Source: Levilactobacillus senmaizukei DSM 21775 = NBRC 103853 (GTDB lineage: Bacteria; Bacillota; Bacilli; Lactobacillales; Lactobacillaceae). From it: a stretch of 64,000 bases of DNA. Position numbers and translations under genes: made by a program. The stretch covers positions 1-64,000 of the forward strand of contig NZ_BCWD01000010.1 of NCBI RefSeq assembly GCF_001592085.1. Direction: 5' to 3'. Shown piece after piece: positions 43,367 through 50,781 of the stretch. Below the pieces are notes generated by a model. The model was not told where the DNA came from. It worked only from the letters and a program-made list of their open reading frames with translations, and did not search any database. Every line of letters begins with the position of its first letter. Position 1 is the stretch's first letter.

Positions 43367-44020
43367 TTAGGGTTCGGGCCGAAGTACTTTCTCCAGTTCT
43401 AAAACCAGGTAGTGGGCCTCATGATCGTCGTCCCAATCACGCTCGGGGAAGAGAATATAGCGATCGATGATGTAGCCCAAGACCACGGCCACAATGAACC
43501 GGAAGATTTCCGAGAACGGCCAGTCGACAATCAAGCCACGCTTGCGGAGGTCCAGGATGGTGGCCTGAAAGGTGGTCAGGAGTTCCTGACGGGCAGCCGT
43601 GATGAAGTCTTGCCGCAGGGCCTCGTTGTACAGAATTTCACTGAGGAAAACCTTGATGGCTTCTTGGTTGGCAGCGGCAAAGGCCATGCGATCTCTGACT
43701 AAGAGGGTCAAGAAAGCATGCAGGTCAGGTATAGGCGCTTGCGTTTTTTCAATCAATTCGCTCGATAACTTGGGAATGATTTGAGTAATAACGGGAGCCA
43801 AGGCCGTTCGGAGAATATTGGCCTTGGATTTGAAATGCTTAAACATGGTGCCTTCGGACTGATGGGCCGCCACCGCAATCTGGTGTGTGCTGGTGTTGGC
43901 GTAGCCCTGTTCGGCGAAGAGCCGTATGCTGGCGATGAGGACATCCTTTTGCTTTTGGGTCAGGTCTTCATCTGCCTGAATGGTAGCAGGAAACGCCGCC
44001 AGAATGCTTTTATTACTCAT
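43367..44020 (-). CDS. TetR-family transcriptional regulator
   Basis: A 217-residue regulator. The TetR DNA-binding domain lies at about residues 20-70 (DVLIASIRLFAEQGYANTST; HQSEGTMFKHFKSKANIL), and the rest is the variable ligand-binding helical domain. The ATG at 44020 (MSNKS) is preferred over an in-frame upstream ATG because AAAGGTGG lies 8 bases before it. The downstream small membrane protein and aldo/keto reductase genes lie on the same strand but upstream in map position, each with its own terminator, so no target is obvious. Confidence 0.88.
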   Translation of the reverse strand: MSNKSILAAFPATIQADEDLTQKQKDVLIASIRLFAEQGYANTSTHQIAVAAHQSEGTMFKHFKSKANILRTALAPVITQIIPKLSSELIEKTQAPIPDLHAFLTLLVRDRMAFAAANQEAIKVFLSEILYNEALRQDFITAARQELLTTFQATILDLRKRGLIVDWPFSEIFRFIVAVVLGYIIDRYILFPERDWDDDHEAHYLVLELEKVLRPEP

Positions 44021-44084
44021 AGTGTGACCACCTTTGTCTGACAATTTATCTCTATCTTACCAGGGTGAACCAGAAATACTAGCC

Positions 44085-44120
44085 GAAAAAGCCGGCCGTC
44101 TTCAGGGAGACGCACCGGCT
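44085..44120 (-). terminator. Terminator after the 89-aa membrane protein gene
   Basis: AGCCGGtGCGTCT pairs with AGACGgCCGGCT on the minus strand and runs into TTTTTC. Confidence 0.85.
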
Positions 44121-44143
44121 CTTGGGGGTGTGAGGAGGACAGA

Positions 44144-44413
44144 TTAACTGTTCCGAGTAGCAGGCATGTGGCGGTAGGCCAGGTAGAATTGGCAGATGGC
44201 CAAGACAACGTTGACCCAGTTAACCGTTGTGAACCAACCGGTCAGGCTGGCAACACTGACGGCACCGTAGAAGGCCCAGAAGCCCCAGACGATTGCAATC
44301 ACGTTGATCCATCCGAACCATTTCATGAGGTCTTGGTTCTTCGTAGCAAAACAAGTCCAAATTCCGTTAATAATCAGCCATACGGCTAGAATCCAAAATG
44401 ATGTGGTAAACAT
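44144..44413 (-). CDS. Small integral membrane protein (89 aa)
   Basis: The protein consists almost entirely of three predicted helices (about residues 4-22, 30-50 and 58-78) rich in Trp, followed by a short polar tail. It is not assigned to a family with confidence. The ATG at 44413 is chosen because AAAGGGG lies 9 bases upstream; an in-frame TTG two codons earlier is too close to that site. It has its own terminator and sits between the TetR and aldo/keto reductase genes. Confidence 0.72.
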   Translation of the reverse strand: MFTTSFWILAVWLIINGIWTCFATKNQDLMKWFGWINVIAIVWGFWAFYGAVSVASLTGWFTTVNWVNVVLAICQFYLAYRHMPATRNS

Positions 44414-44526
44414 GATCAAAATCCCCTTTCTGCATTGGCGAGCGAGTAATCACTCGCCCTCAAGAACAACTTCAGTTTACCACCAATTTAGACAACGTCA
44501 ACCCTTTTTTAAAAAATTTTTCGCAC

Positions 44527-44554
44527 AAAAAAACCGGACATTTCTGTCCGGTTT
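44527..44554 (-). terminator. Terminator after the aldo/keto reductase gene
   Basis: AAACCGGACA pairs with TGTCCGGTTT over a 4-base loop; seven T follow on the minus strand. Confidence 0.93.
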
Positions 44555-44573
44555 AACCGCGTTACAGCGGTCT

Positions 44574-45524
44574 TTATGGTAGGTAATTGCCCGCAGCAAA
44601 GTACAGGTCGTACCATTCTTGTTTGGTTAAGGTGACGTCCGCACCGGCGGCACTGTCCTTGATATGGTCGGGATTCATCGTCCCTAGTAAGACTTGGATG
44701 TTGGCTGGGTGGCGGAGAATCCAAGCGGTCGCAATCCCGTTCTTGGAAACGCCATATTTGTCGGCTAATTTCTGTAATTCGGCGTTTAGCTTAGGGAATT
44801 TCGGATCGTTAATGAACATCCCTTCAAACAGGCCGTATTGGAAAGGTGACCAGGCTTGGATGGTGATGTTGTGACGCCGAGCAAATTCCAACATACCGCC
44901 ATCGGTGATGGCCGGTGAGTCGTCCATGTTAACCCGTAAGCCAGCGGTGACCATTTGGGCATGGGCGGCGCTGAACTGAAGTTGATTGAACATTAACTTC
45001 TGATCAACGGCGTCTTGAACCAGTAGGTATTGTTGGACATTGAAGTTAGAAACCCCAAAGTGCCGAACCTTGCCGGATTGTTGGAGGTCGTTAAAGGCAT
45101 CCGCAACTTCTGCGGGCTCCATCAGAGGATCTGGCCGGTGCAATAGGAAGGCATCGAGGTAATCGAGGCCCGTCCGTTCAAGAATGCCATCCACGGCATC
45201 CAATAGGTGTTGCTTCGAGAAGTCATAGCGTTGGCCAAAGACTAAGCCATCGTGACTCCGTTTGGGGTCTAAGACGATGCCACCCTTTGATTGGATGTAA
45301 AAATCATCGCGTTTCAGGCCGGAAGCCTTGAAGGCCTCCTTGAAGATCCGTTCGGATTGGCCGTCGCCGTAAATGTCAGCAGAATCGATGTAGGTGATGC
45401 CAGCCTCGTGAGCTGCTTGTAAGGCCTTCGTGGCATCCTCAACGGATAAGGTACTCATGCGCATAATCCCTAAGGCAACTGCGGAAGCCTGCCAGTCGGT
45501 ACCGCCTAAGCGTAGTTGTTTCAT
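44574..45524 (-). CDS. Aldo/keto reductase, YdhF-like
   Basis: A 316-residue NADPH-dependent (beta/alpha)8 oxidoreductase that reduces small carbonyl compounds in the cytosol. Catalytic residues are visible: Asp and Tyr in YIDSADIYGDGQSE near residues 45-55, Lys in IQSKGGIV near 80 and His in FLLHRPDPLMEP near 130. The motif GVSNFNVQQ near 160 is typical. The N-terminus MKQLRLGGTDWQASAVALGI fits the YdhF group. The ATG at 45524 has AAAGGAG about 9 bases upstream; the longer frame lacks one. It is divergent from the ABC exporter operon. The substrate is unknown. Confidence 0.9.
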   Translation of the reverse strand: MKQLRLGGTDWQASAVALGIMRMSTLSVEDATKALQAAHEAGITYIDSADIYGDGQSERIFKEAFKASGLKRDDFYIQSKGGIVLDPKRSHDGLVFGQRYDFSKQHLLDAVDGILERTGLDYLDAFLLHRPDPLMEPAEVADAFNDLQQSGKVRHFGVSNFNVQQYLLVQDAVDQKLMFNQLQFSAAHAQMVTAGLRVNMDDSPAITDGGMLEFARRHNITIQAWSPFQYGLFEGMFINDPKFPKLNAELQKLADKYGVSKNGIATAWILRHPANIQVLLGTMNPDHIKDSAAGADVTLTKQEWYDLYFAAGNYLP

Positions 45525-45619
45525 TAGAAAAAACTCCTTTGCTGTCAAATTTATAACTCCACTTATTAGTTTACACGTTTTTTGCCGGCAAGGCCTAGCG
45601 GCCCGCTCGGAAAAAAGGG

Positions 45620-45667
45620 TTGACTTTTTTACGGCAACCGTTATAGTTAATTACACAAGTAACTAAC
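45620..45667 (+). promoter_or_regulatory. ABC exporter promoter with GntR-type operator
   Basis: TTGACT (45620-45625) and TATAGT (45642-45647) are 16 bases apart. The dyad GTTA-A-TTAC-ACAA-GTAA-C-TAAC (45646-45667) begins inside the -10 and covers the transcript start, a good repressor position. The GntR gene at the end of the operon is the natural candidate. Confidence 0.65.
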
Positions 45668-45697
45668 CAATAAACCAAAGAGCGAGGGAATTTGAAA

Positions 45698-46456
45698 ATG
45701 ACAACAAATACTGTAGTTAGCGTCAATGGGTTGGAAAAGACGTATGGCAAGGCAAATGAGCGTCAGTATCGGGCATTAAAAGATATTAACCTGACCGTCG
45801 AACAAGGGGAGTTTGTCGGCATCATGGGGGCTTCTGGTTCCGGAAAGACGACACTGCTGAATATGTTATCAACCCTAGACGTTCCCACTAGCGGTGACGT
45901 CGTGGTTAACGGTCATGACGTGACGCAGATGCGGGGAAACCAGTTGGCAGACTTTCGAGCCCAAGAGGTTGGTTTCATCTTCCAAGACTTTAACCTGTTG
46001 GAAAGCCTGACGGCCGAGGAAAATATTGGCCTGCCACTGGCGTTACAGGGCACGGCCTCACAGGTCATGGATCAGGCGATTCATGAGGTCGCTGCAACGT
46101 TATCAATCAGTGATTTGCTACAAAAGTACCCCTCAGAATTATCTGGTGGGCAAAAGCAACGGGTCGCTGCGGCCCGGGCCATCGTTCATCATCCAGCCAT
46201 TCTCATGGGGGATGAACCAACTGGAGCCTTGGATTCCACGAGTGCCCGGGAACTGTTGGATCTGTTAACGACGATTAACCGTGAACAGGCGATGTCCGTG
46301 CTGTTGGTCACCCATGACCCCTTCTCGGCGAGCTTCTGTCAGCGGATCTTGTTCATTAAGGACGGGGAGATTGGGTCGGAGTTACGGCGAGGCGATCAGG
46401 ACCGGCGAGAATTCTATCAAGAAATCTTGAATGAACTTGGCACGTTTAACGAGTAG
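45698..46456 (+). CDS. ABC transporter ATP-binding protein, BceA-type
   Basis: A 252-residue ATPase of the MacB/BceA exporter class. Walker A is GASGSGKTT near residue 42, the Q-loop is FIFQDFNLLESL, the signature is LSGGQKQRV near 145, Walker B is ILMGDEPTGALDS, and the switch His is in LLVTHDP. The ATG at 45698 is favoured over a TTG two codons earlier because AGGGAA is better spaced for it. The permease gene starts 15 bases after the stop. Bce-type pairs remove antimicrobial peptides such as bacitracin from membrane targets; that role is family inference. Confidence 0.92.
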   Translation: MTTNTVVSVNGLEKTYGKANERQYRALKDINLTVEQGEFVGIMGASGSGKTTLLNMLSTLDVPTSGDVVVNGHDVTQMRGNQLADFRAQEVGFIFQDFNLLESLTAEENIGLPLALQGTASQVMDQAIHEVAATLSISDLLQKYPSELSGGQKQRVAAARAIVHHPAILMGDEPTGALDSTSARELLDLLTTINREQAMSVLLVTHDPFSASFCQRILFIKDGEIGSELRRGDQDRREFYQEILNELGTFNE

Positions 46457-46470
46457 GGGGAACGGCATAA

Positions 46471-48282
46471 ATGTTAGGTAAATTAGCACTGGCTGGGATT
46501 AAAAACCGGCGGCGAGACTACTTGGTCCTGCTCGCGGGCTTGACCATGTCTGCAGCCATCTTCTATATGTTTGCCAATCTGGCAACCAACCAGGCCTTTA
46601 TCAAGGCCAACGCGGCCATTCGTTCGGCGAATGTCATCTTTGGCTTCGGGGCCGTTCTGTTGATTATTATCACGGTCGTTTACTTGATGTATGCGAATAG
46701 CTTTTTGCTGAGCATGCGGCAACACGATTACGGTTTATTCATGATGTTAGGGGCGACGCGCAAGCGGGTTGGCCAGTTGGTCTTCTTGGAAACCTTAATC
46801 CTGGGGACAGTCGCGACAGCGATTGGGATTGGCCTGGGACTACTGATGAGTAAGTTTTTGGTTGGATTTCTCTTGAATCTGTTGGGTCTACACCTGGTGC
46901 ATCTGACTTCGTTTTACGTGCCCGCCATCCTGGCAACGGCCGTCTTGTATGTGGGACTCTTCATCCTGGCGTCGGTCTTTAATCTATTCCGGTTAACGCG
47001 AACGACCGTTTTGAAGCTGTTACACAGTGATTCGGAGGCCAACCAACCTCAGGTTAAACCGGGACGCCAGTTTATTCAGGCAATCTTGGGTATTCTGAGC
47101 CTGGCGGTGGGTTACTGGGCCCTGGCCAACATTAAGGTGTTGATGATGTCGGCCATTCCATTAGCCCTGGTGACGATTACCATCGGGACCTACCTATTAT
47201 TCAAAGCGACGATCCTGATGGTCATCCGCCAATTACGCCGGACGGCTTGGTCAAAGAAACACTTGAATGGGTTCCTCTTGGGCCAACTGAACTTCCGGGT
47301 CTATAACTACACCAGGATGTTAACGATTGTTTCCTTGTTATTTGCCATGGCCTTGGGGGCCATCACCGTGGGATCGGGCTATCATCGCCAACTCCCACGG
47401 GTCGTTGACCACTTTAGCGGCTACTCCGTTGCCTTACACAATGTGTCTGGCAAGGAGGAAAAGTTAATCGATCAGCTACACATTGCTCATCAGGCGACCT
47501 ATACGCAGAAGCGGCAGGGCAAGGTCGTGGCCTATAACGCAGCCGAGTTTGAACGGCAACCGTTCGAACAACAACGTTTTTCAAAGAACGGTCAGAAGCT
47601 GATTGGTTACGACACCCAGTCGCTGAAGACGTTCAAGAAGTCCGGAATTAAGGAGATGGACTTCATGGCGTTAGCGTTGAACGGCGCGGGTCCATATGCA
47701 CCACAGATCCTGTCCGCTAGTCAATTCAAACAACAAAAAGGGACCAAGATGACGGTCACCGTGATTCGGGTCACCAACTTTACCCGTGACATGGCCGTGC
47801 TCAAGAAATTGAATAAAATTGAAACGTCGCGGTTTGTTCAACCAGCTTACATGACGGTGGGGAGTTACCAGTCCTTCGAGATGATGACCGGTTTCTTCGG
47901 TGGCTTTGAATTCATTGGCTACTTCCTGGGGATTGCCTTCTTAGCGATGCTTGCCTCGTGCCTCATGTTCAAGATTCTTTCAGGAGCGCCGGGCGACAAA
48001 CAACGTTACCGGATGCTATTTAAGATTGGCGTGCGGCAAAGCAAGATGCGCCAGGGGATTGCAAAAGAAATTGGGATTTTATTCCTGATTCCTGGTATCA
48101 TGGGTGTAATTGATGTTTTGTTCGGGTTGCAAATGTTTAAGCCGCTGATGGCATCACCGATGAGCCCTTATCTGGGAATTGGCAGTACGTTCCTGATTTT
48201 TATTGGCTTGTATGTGATCTATTACTTCATCACGCTGGCTCTATATTGGCGAATTGTGTTACCACAAGCCACGAACGACTAA
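46471..48282 (+). CDS. FtsX-type ABC permease, BceB-like
   Basis: A 603-residue permease with ten predicted helices: one at the N-terminus, three near residues 55-175, two near 205-260, one near 290, then a large extracytoplasmic domain of about 170 residues (310-480) and three C-terminal helices. This is the BceB plan; the length is slightly shorter than the usual 620-660. Start motifs (LALAGIKNRRRDYLVLLAGL) and the MLGATRKRVGQLVFLETLI loop support it. The ATG has GGGGG about 8 bases upstream and follows the ATPase closely. The extracellular domain probably senses the peptide substrate. Confidence 0.9.
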   Translation: MLGKLALAGIKNRRRDYLVLLAGLTMSAAIFYMFANLATNQAFIKANAAIRSANVIFGFGAVLLIIITVVYLMYANSFLLSMRQHDYGLFMMLGATRKRVGQLVFLETLILGTVATAIGIGLGLLMSKFLVGFLLNLLGLHLVHLTSFYVPAILATAVLYVGLFILASVFNLFRLTRTTVLKLLHSDSEANQPQVKPGRQFIQAILGILSLAVGYWALANIKVLMMSAIPLALVTITIGTYLLFKATILMVIRQLRRTAWSKKHLNGFLLGQLNFRVYNYTRMLTIVSLLFAMALGAITVGSGYHRQLPRVVDHFSGYSVALHNVSGKEEKLIDQLHIAHQATYTQKRQGKVVAYNAAEFERQPFEQQRFSKNGQKLIGYDTQSLKTFKKSGIKEMDFMALALNGAGPYAPQILSASQFKQQKGTKMTVTVIRVTNFTRDMAVLKKLNKIETSRFVQPAYMTVGSYQSFEMMTGFFGGFEFIGYFLGIAFLAMLASCLMFKILSGAPGDKQRYRMLFKIGVRQSKMRQGIAKEIGILFLIPGIMGVIDVLFGLQMFKPLMASPMSPYLGIGSTFLIFIGLYVIYYFITLALYWRIVLPQATND

Positions 48283-48311
48283 CTGAGTTCACAAAGAATG
48301 TGGGAAATTGT

Positions 48312-48686
48312 ATGAATTTTAACTTTGATAGTCCGGAACCTATTTACCTGCAGGTGGCGGAGCAGATGGAAGACGCCATTTTTATGGACATTTATCGTGC
48401 AGGTGAACAGGTTCCGTCGACGACGGAAATGTCCAAGGAATTTCATATTAATCCGGCCACCGTTTTAAAGGGGATCAATCGGCTAGTTTCTGCTGGTATG
48501 ATCGAGAAGCGTCGTGGCGTGGGAATGTTTGTGACGACTGAGGCTGCCGATATGATTCGGGAGAAACGGCGGGCGGAATTCTTCGACCGCTACGTTAGTC
48601 AGTTCACGAACGAGGCCCGAAAGCTCAACCTCTCAGAAGAAGATGTTGTGGCTTTAATTAAACGTGGATACGAGCATGATTCTTAG
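48312..48686 (+). CDS. GntR-family regulator, YtrA type
   Basis: A 124-residue winged-helix regulator with a short C-terminal helix pair, the hallmark of the YtrA subfamily. The start NFDSPEPIYLQVAEQMEDAI is followed by the helix-turn-helix (PSTTEMSKEFHINPATVLKG, about residues 35-55) and wing (KRRGVGMFVT). The ATG at 48312 is weakly supported by GTGGGA; the family also starts there. YtrA-type genes normally sit with ABC exporters, as here. It probably represses the operon through the dyad at 45646-45667. The terminator stem overlaps the last codons. Confidence 0.87.
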   Translation: MNFNFDSPEPIYLQVAEQMEDAIFMDIYRAGEQVPSTTEMSKEFHINPATVLKGINRLVSAGMIEKRRGVGMFVTTEAADMIREKRRAEFFDRYVSQFTNEARKLNLSEEDVVALIKRGYEHDS

Positions 48687-48702
48687 GAATCATGCTTTTT
48701 TC
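48673..48702 (+). terminator. Terminator overlapping the GntR stop codon
   Basis: AGCATGATTC pairs perfectly with GAATCATGCT, and the TTAG loop contains the TAG stop of the GntR gene; six T follow. Confidence 0.95.
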
Positions 48703-48794
48703 TTTGGAGCCGATCAGTGTACAAAGTGCGGGTGACGTGGTTAAATTGAGTTGTACACAATTCATTAACGAATAGTAAGAAAGAAGGGGTTGCT

Positions 48795-49199
48795 GTGAAG
48801 TTAACCTTGAAGGATGTTGCTTTAGATTACTTGAAGGCGACTGTTTCCCCAAAGGACGTGTTGTTGTTAACCACGGATGACGGGTCAAACCGGTACTCGA
48901 CCATTGGTGGGACCTGCGCCATTGGCGATAAATTTCAGTTTGTGGCGTTGACCGCCGGAGACCCGGACTATGATTTGCCCATCGAAAATAATGCCGACCT
49001 AACTATCTGGACGAATGCCGATACGGCACTCTACTTGGGTAACGGTTTAATCCTTGACCGCGTCTTCAATCAACTGGCGTTGCGCGATGATAGTGGTGTG
49101 CTGGATAGTGCCGTTGGCTTAATCACTTATACCGCCGCAGAAAAGTCTGATTTGGACCTGAAAAAAGAGATGCAGACGTTAGGAACGCGGATCTGCTAA
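48795..49199 (+). CDS. HesB/IscA-like iron-sulfur biosynthesis family protein
   Basis: A 134-residue cytosolic protein. The N-terminus (MKLTLKDVALDYLKATV), the DVLLLTTDDGSNRYSTIGGTCAIG segment and the DSGVLDSAVGLI tail match the Lactobacillales branch of the HesB-like/Fe-S_biosyn family. The three cysteines of true IscA scaffolds are not conserved, as usual for this branch: Cys residues are at GTCAIG and at the very C-terminus (TRIC). A role in iron-sulfur assembly is therefore uncertain. The start is GTG with AAGAAGGGG upstream. It is a single gene with its own terminator. Confidence 0.7.
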   Translation: MKLTLKDVALDYLKATVSPKDVLLLTTDDGSNRYSTIGGTCAIGDKFQFVALTAGDPDYDLPIENNADLTIWTNADTALYLGNGLILDRVFNQLALRDDSGVLDSAVGLITYTAAEKSDLDLKKEMQTLGTRIC

Positions 49200-49217
49200 C
49201 TCAATATTTCCGATGAT

Positions 49218-49250
49218 GTGGTGACTCGCTTCAGAGTTGCCACTTTTTTT
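49218..49250 (+). terminator. Terminator after the HesB-like gene
   Basis: GTGGtGACTC pairs with GAGTtGCCAC (8 of 10 pairs) and is followed by seven T. Confidence 0.85.
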
Positions 49251-49293
49251 AACAAAAAAACACATCAACCCTTAGGAAATGTCCCATACAGTA

Positions 49294-49323
49294 TTGCCAA
49301 GCTAAAACGGATACGCGTATACT
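49294..49323 (+). promoter_or_regulatory. Promoter of the adhesin gene
   Basis: TTGCCA and TATACT are 18 bases apart, about 33 bases before the TTG start. Confidence 0.6.
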
Positions 49324-49356
49324 CAGGGTATGCAAAAGTTGTGGGAGGGGATTTTT

Positions 49357-50646
49357 TTGAGTAAAAATAGTAAAGCATTACGACTAATAATCGGACTTGT
49401 TAGTTTGATTGCTTTGTTAGTTGTGAGTCAGGTTGCCACGCCTGCCGAGGCGGCCACTAATTATAAGGGGTCAGACTTCACGACGTCGGCTAGTGTCACG
49501 AATGGGCCCGACTTTAAGCACGCGGATACCATTGATATTCAGTACAATCTGAATTTTGGGGAGACGCCGATTAAAGACGGGGACACGATCACGTTGGATT
49601 TCCCAGAAAACTTGAAGGGGAAGAAGCCTGGGGACACCTTTGATGTGACCGATCAGGATGGCACGGTGATTGGTAAGGCCGTTGTTTCTGATACCGGCGT
49701 GGTCATCACGATGAATGACAAGCTGGAGGGCAAGACCAACGACAAGCTGACCTTGAACCTGGCCACGAAGTATCGTTACGAAGATACCGGCGAGAAGGAC
49801 GTTGTTTTCCCATTGGAAAATAACGGCAGTAGCACATCAAAAATCAACATCGTTTCAGATGACGCTAACCTTTCTAAGAAGGGGACACTGCAGGATGATG
49901 GCACGGTCAAGTGGACCATCCTGGTCAACCGGAACGAATTGAAGTTAGACAATCTGGATATCTCCGATACGATTGGTGATAACCAAGAAATGATTCACGG
50001 CGTCACCGTCAGCAACGGGACCTGGGTTAACACGACCACGTACAAGCGTGAGAAGCCAGAAATCTCCTCTGATGAATACAAGGTTACATACAATGATAAT
50101 GGGTTTGACCTGTCCTTCAACGCCCCAGTCAGCAACCTGATTGTCATTGACTACTACACGAAGGTTACCGATCCTTCGCTGATTCATTCCGGTTACAAGT
50201 TTAGAAACAATGCCGTGATGGAATGGGGCGCAGGTAACTCCGGTGATCGGAATTCCGAAGAAGCCAATGGGAAGGTTTCCTCATCGACAGGTAACAGCGG
50301 TTCCGGTGGCGGGGACACCAACGAAACCGATGAAGAAGAGGAAGAAGAAAATACTGGGACCATTGACACCGATGGGGGCTCTGAAACGGACAAGGAAGAA
50401 AAGGACCGTGAGGGTGCCGAACAAAATGCCAAGAATGAGGCTGTCGAGAAAGCCGCCGCTGCCAAAAAGACCGCTGCAGCTGCCAAGGCCGCAGCCTTGA
50501 AGCCTAGGGCCGCTAGTGTCACTAAGCATGCGGGCAACACGAAGTTACCACAAACCATTGACAACAATGGTTGGGCAACGACTGCCTGGGGCTTGAGCAT
50601 TGGCTTATTGACCCTTGGTGGTGCCGTTATCCGGCGTCATTTCTAA
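49357..50646 (+). CDS. Wall-anchored Ig-like adhesin with LPQTI sorting signal
   Basis: A 429-residue surface protein. Residues 1-33 are a signal peptide (ALRLIIGLVSLIALLVVSQV ... AEAA). Residues 40-150 and 155-285 read as two beta-sandwich domains of the adhesin type used by Sdr and collagen-binding proteins (DTIDIQYNLNFG, DGDTITLDFPENLKG; WTILVNRNELKLDNLDISDT). Then come an acidic run, an Ala/Lys-rich helix that may span the wall, and the sorting signal LPQTID with helix and RRHF tail. The TTG at 49357 is chosen because GGAGGGG lies 7 bases upstream; an ATG nine codons earlier would read through that site. The residue after LPQT is Ile, unlike typical Gly. Confidence 0.85.
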   Translation: MSKNSKALRLIIGLVSLIALLVVSQVATPAEAATNYKGSDFTTSASVTNGPDFKHADTIDIQYNLNFGETPIKDGDTITLDFPENLKGKKPGDTFDVTDQDGTVIGKAVVSDTGVVITMNDKLEGKTNDKLTLNLATKYRYEDTGEKDVVFPLENNGSSTSKINIVSDDANLSKKGTLQDDGTVKWTILVNRNELKLDNLDISDTIGDNQEMIHGVTVSNGTWVNTTTYKREKPEISSDEYKVTYNDNGFDLSFNAPVSNLIVIDYYTKVTDPSLIHSGYKFRNNAVMEWGAGNSGDRNSEEANGKVSSSTGNSGSGGGDTNETDEEEEEENTGTIDTDGGSETDKEEKDREGAEQNAKNEAVEKAAAAKKTAAAAKAAALKPRAASVTKHAGNTKLPQTIDNNGWATTAWGLSIGLLTLGGAVIRRHF

Positions 50647-50660
50647 ATAGAACGCTTAAG

Positions 50661-50684
50661 GCTCGGAGCAATCCGAGCTTTTTT
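50661..50684 (+). terminator. Terminator after the adhesin gene
   Basis: GCTCGG pairs with CCGAGC and is followed by six T. Confidence 0.88.
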
Positions 50685-50781
50685 ATTACCCGATTATTAG
50701 CGGGTGAATGATCAAGAAGTGCATTAAGTCACAAGCATTGGTATACTCGAGGTAAATTGATGGGATGAAGGAGACGATGGG

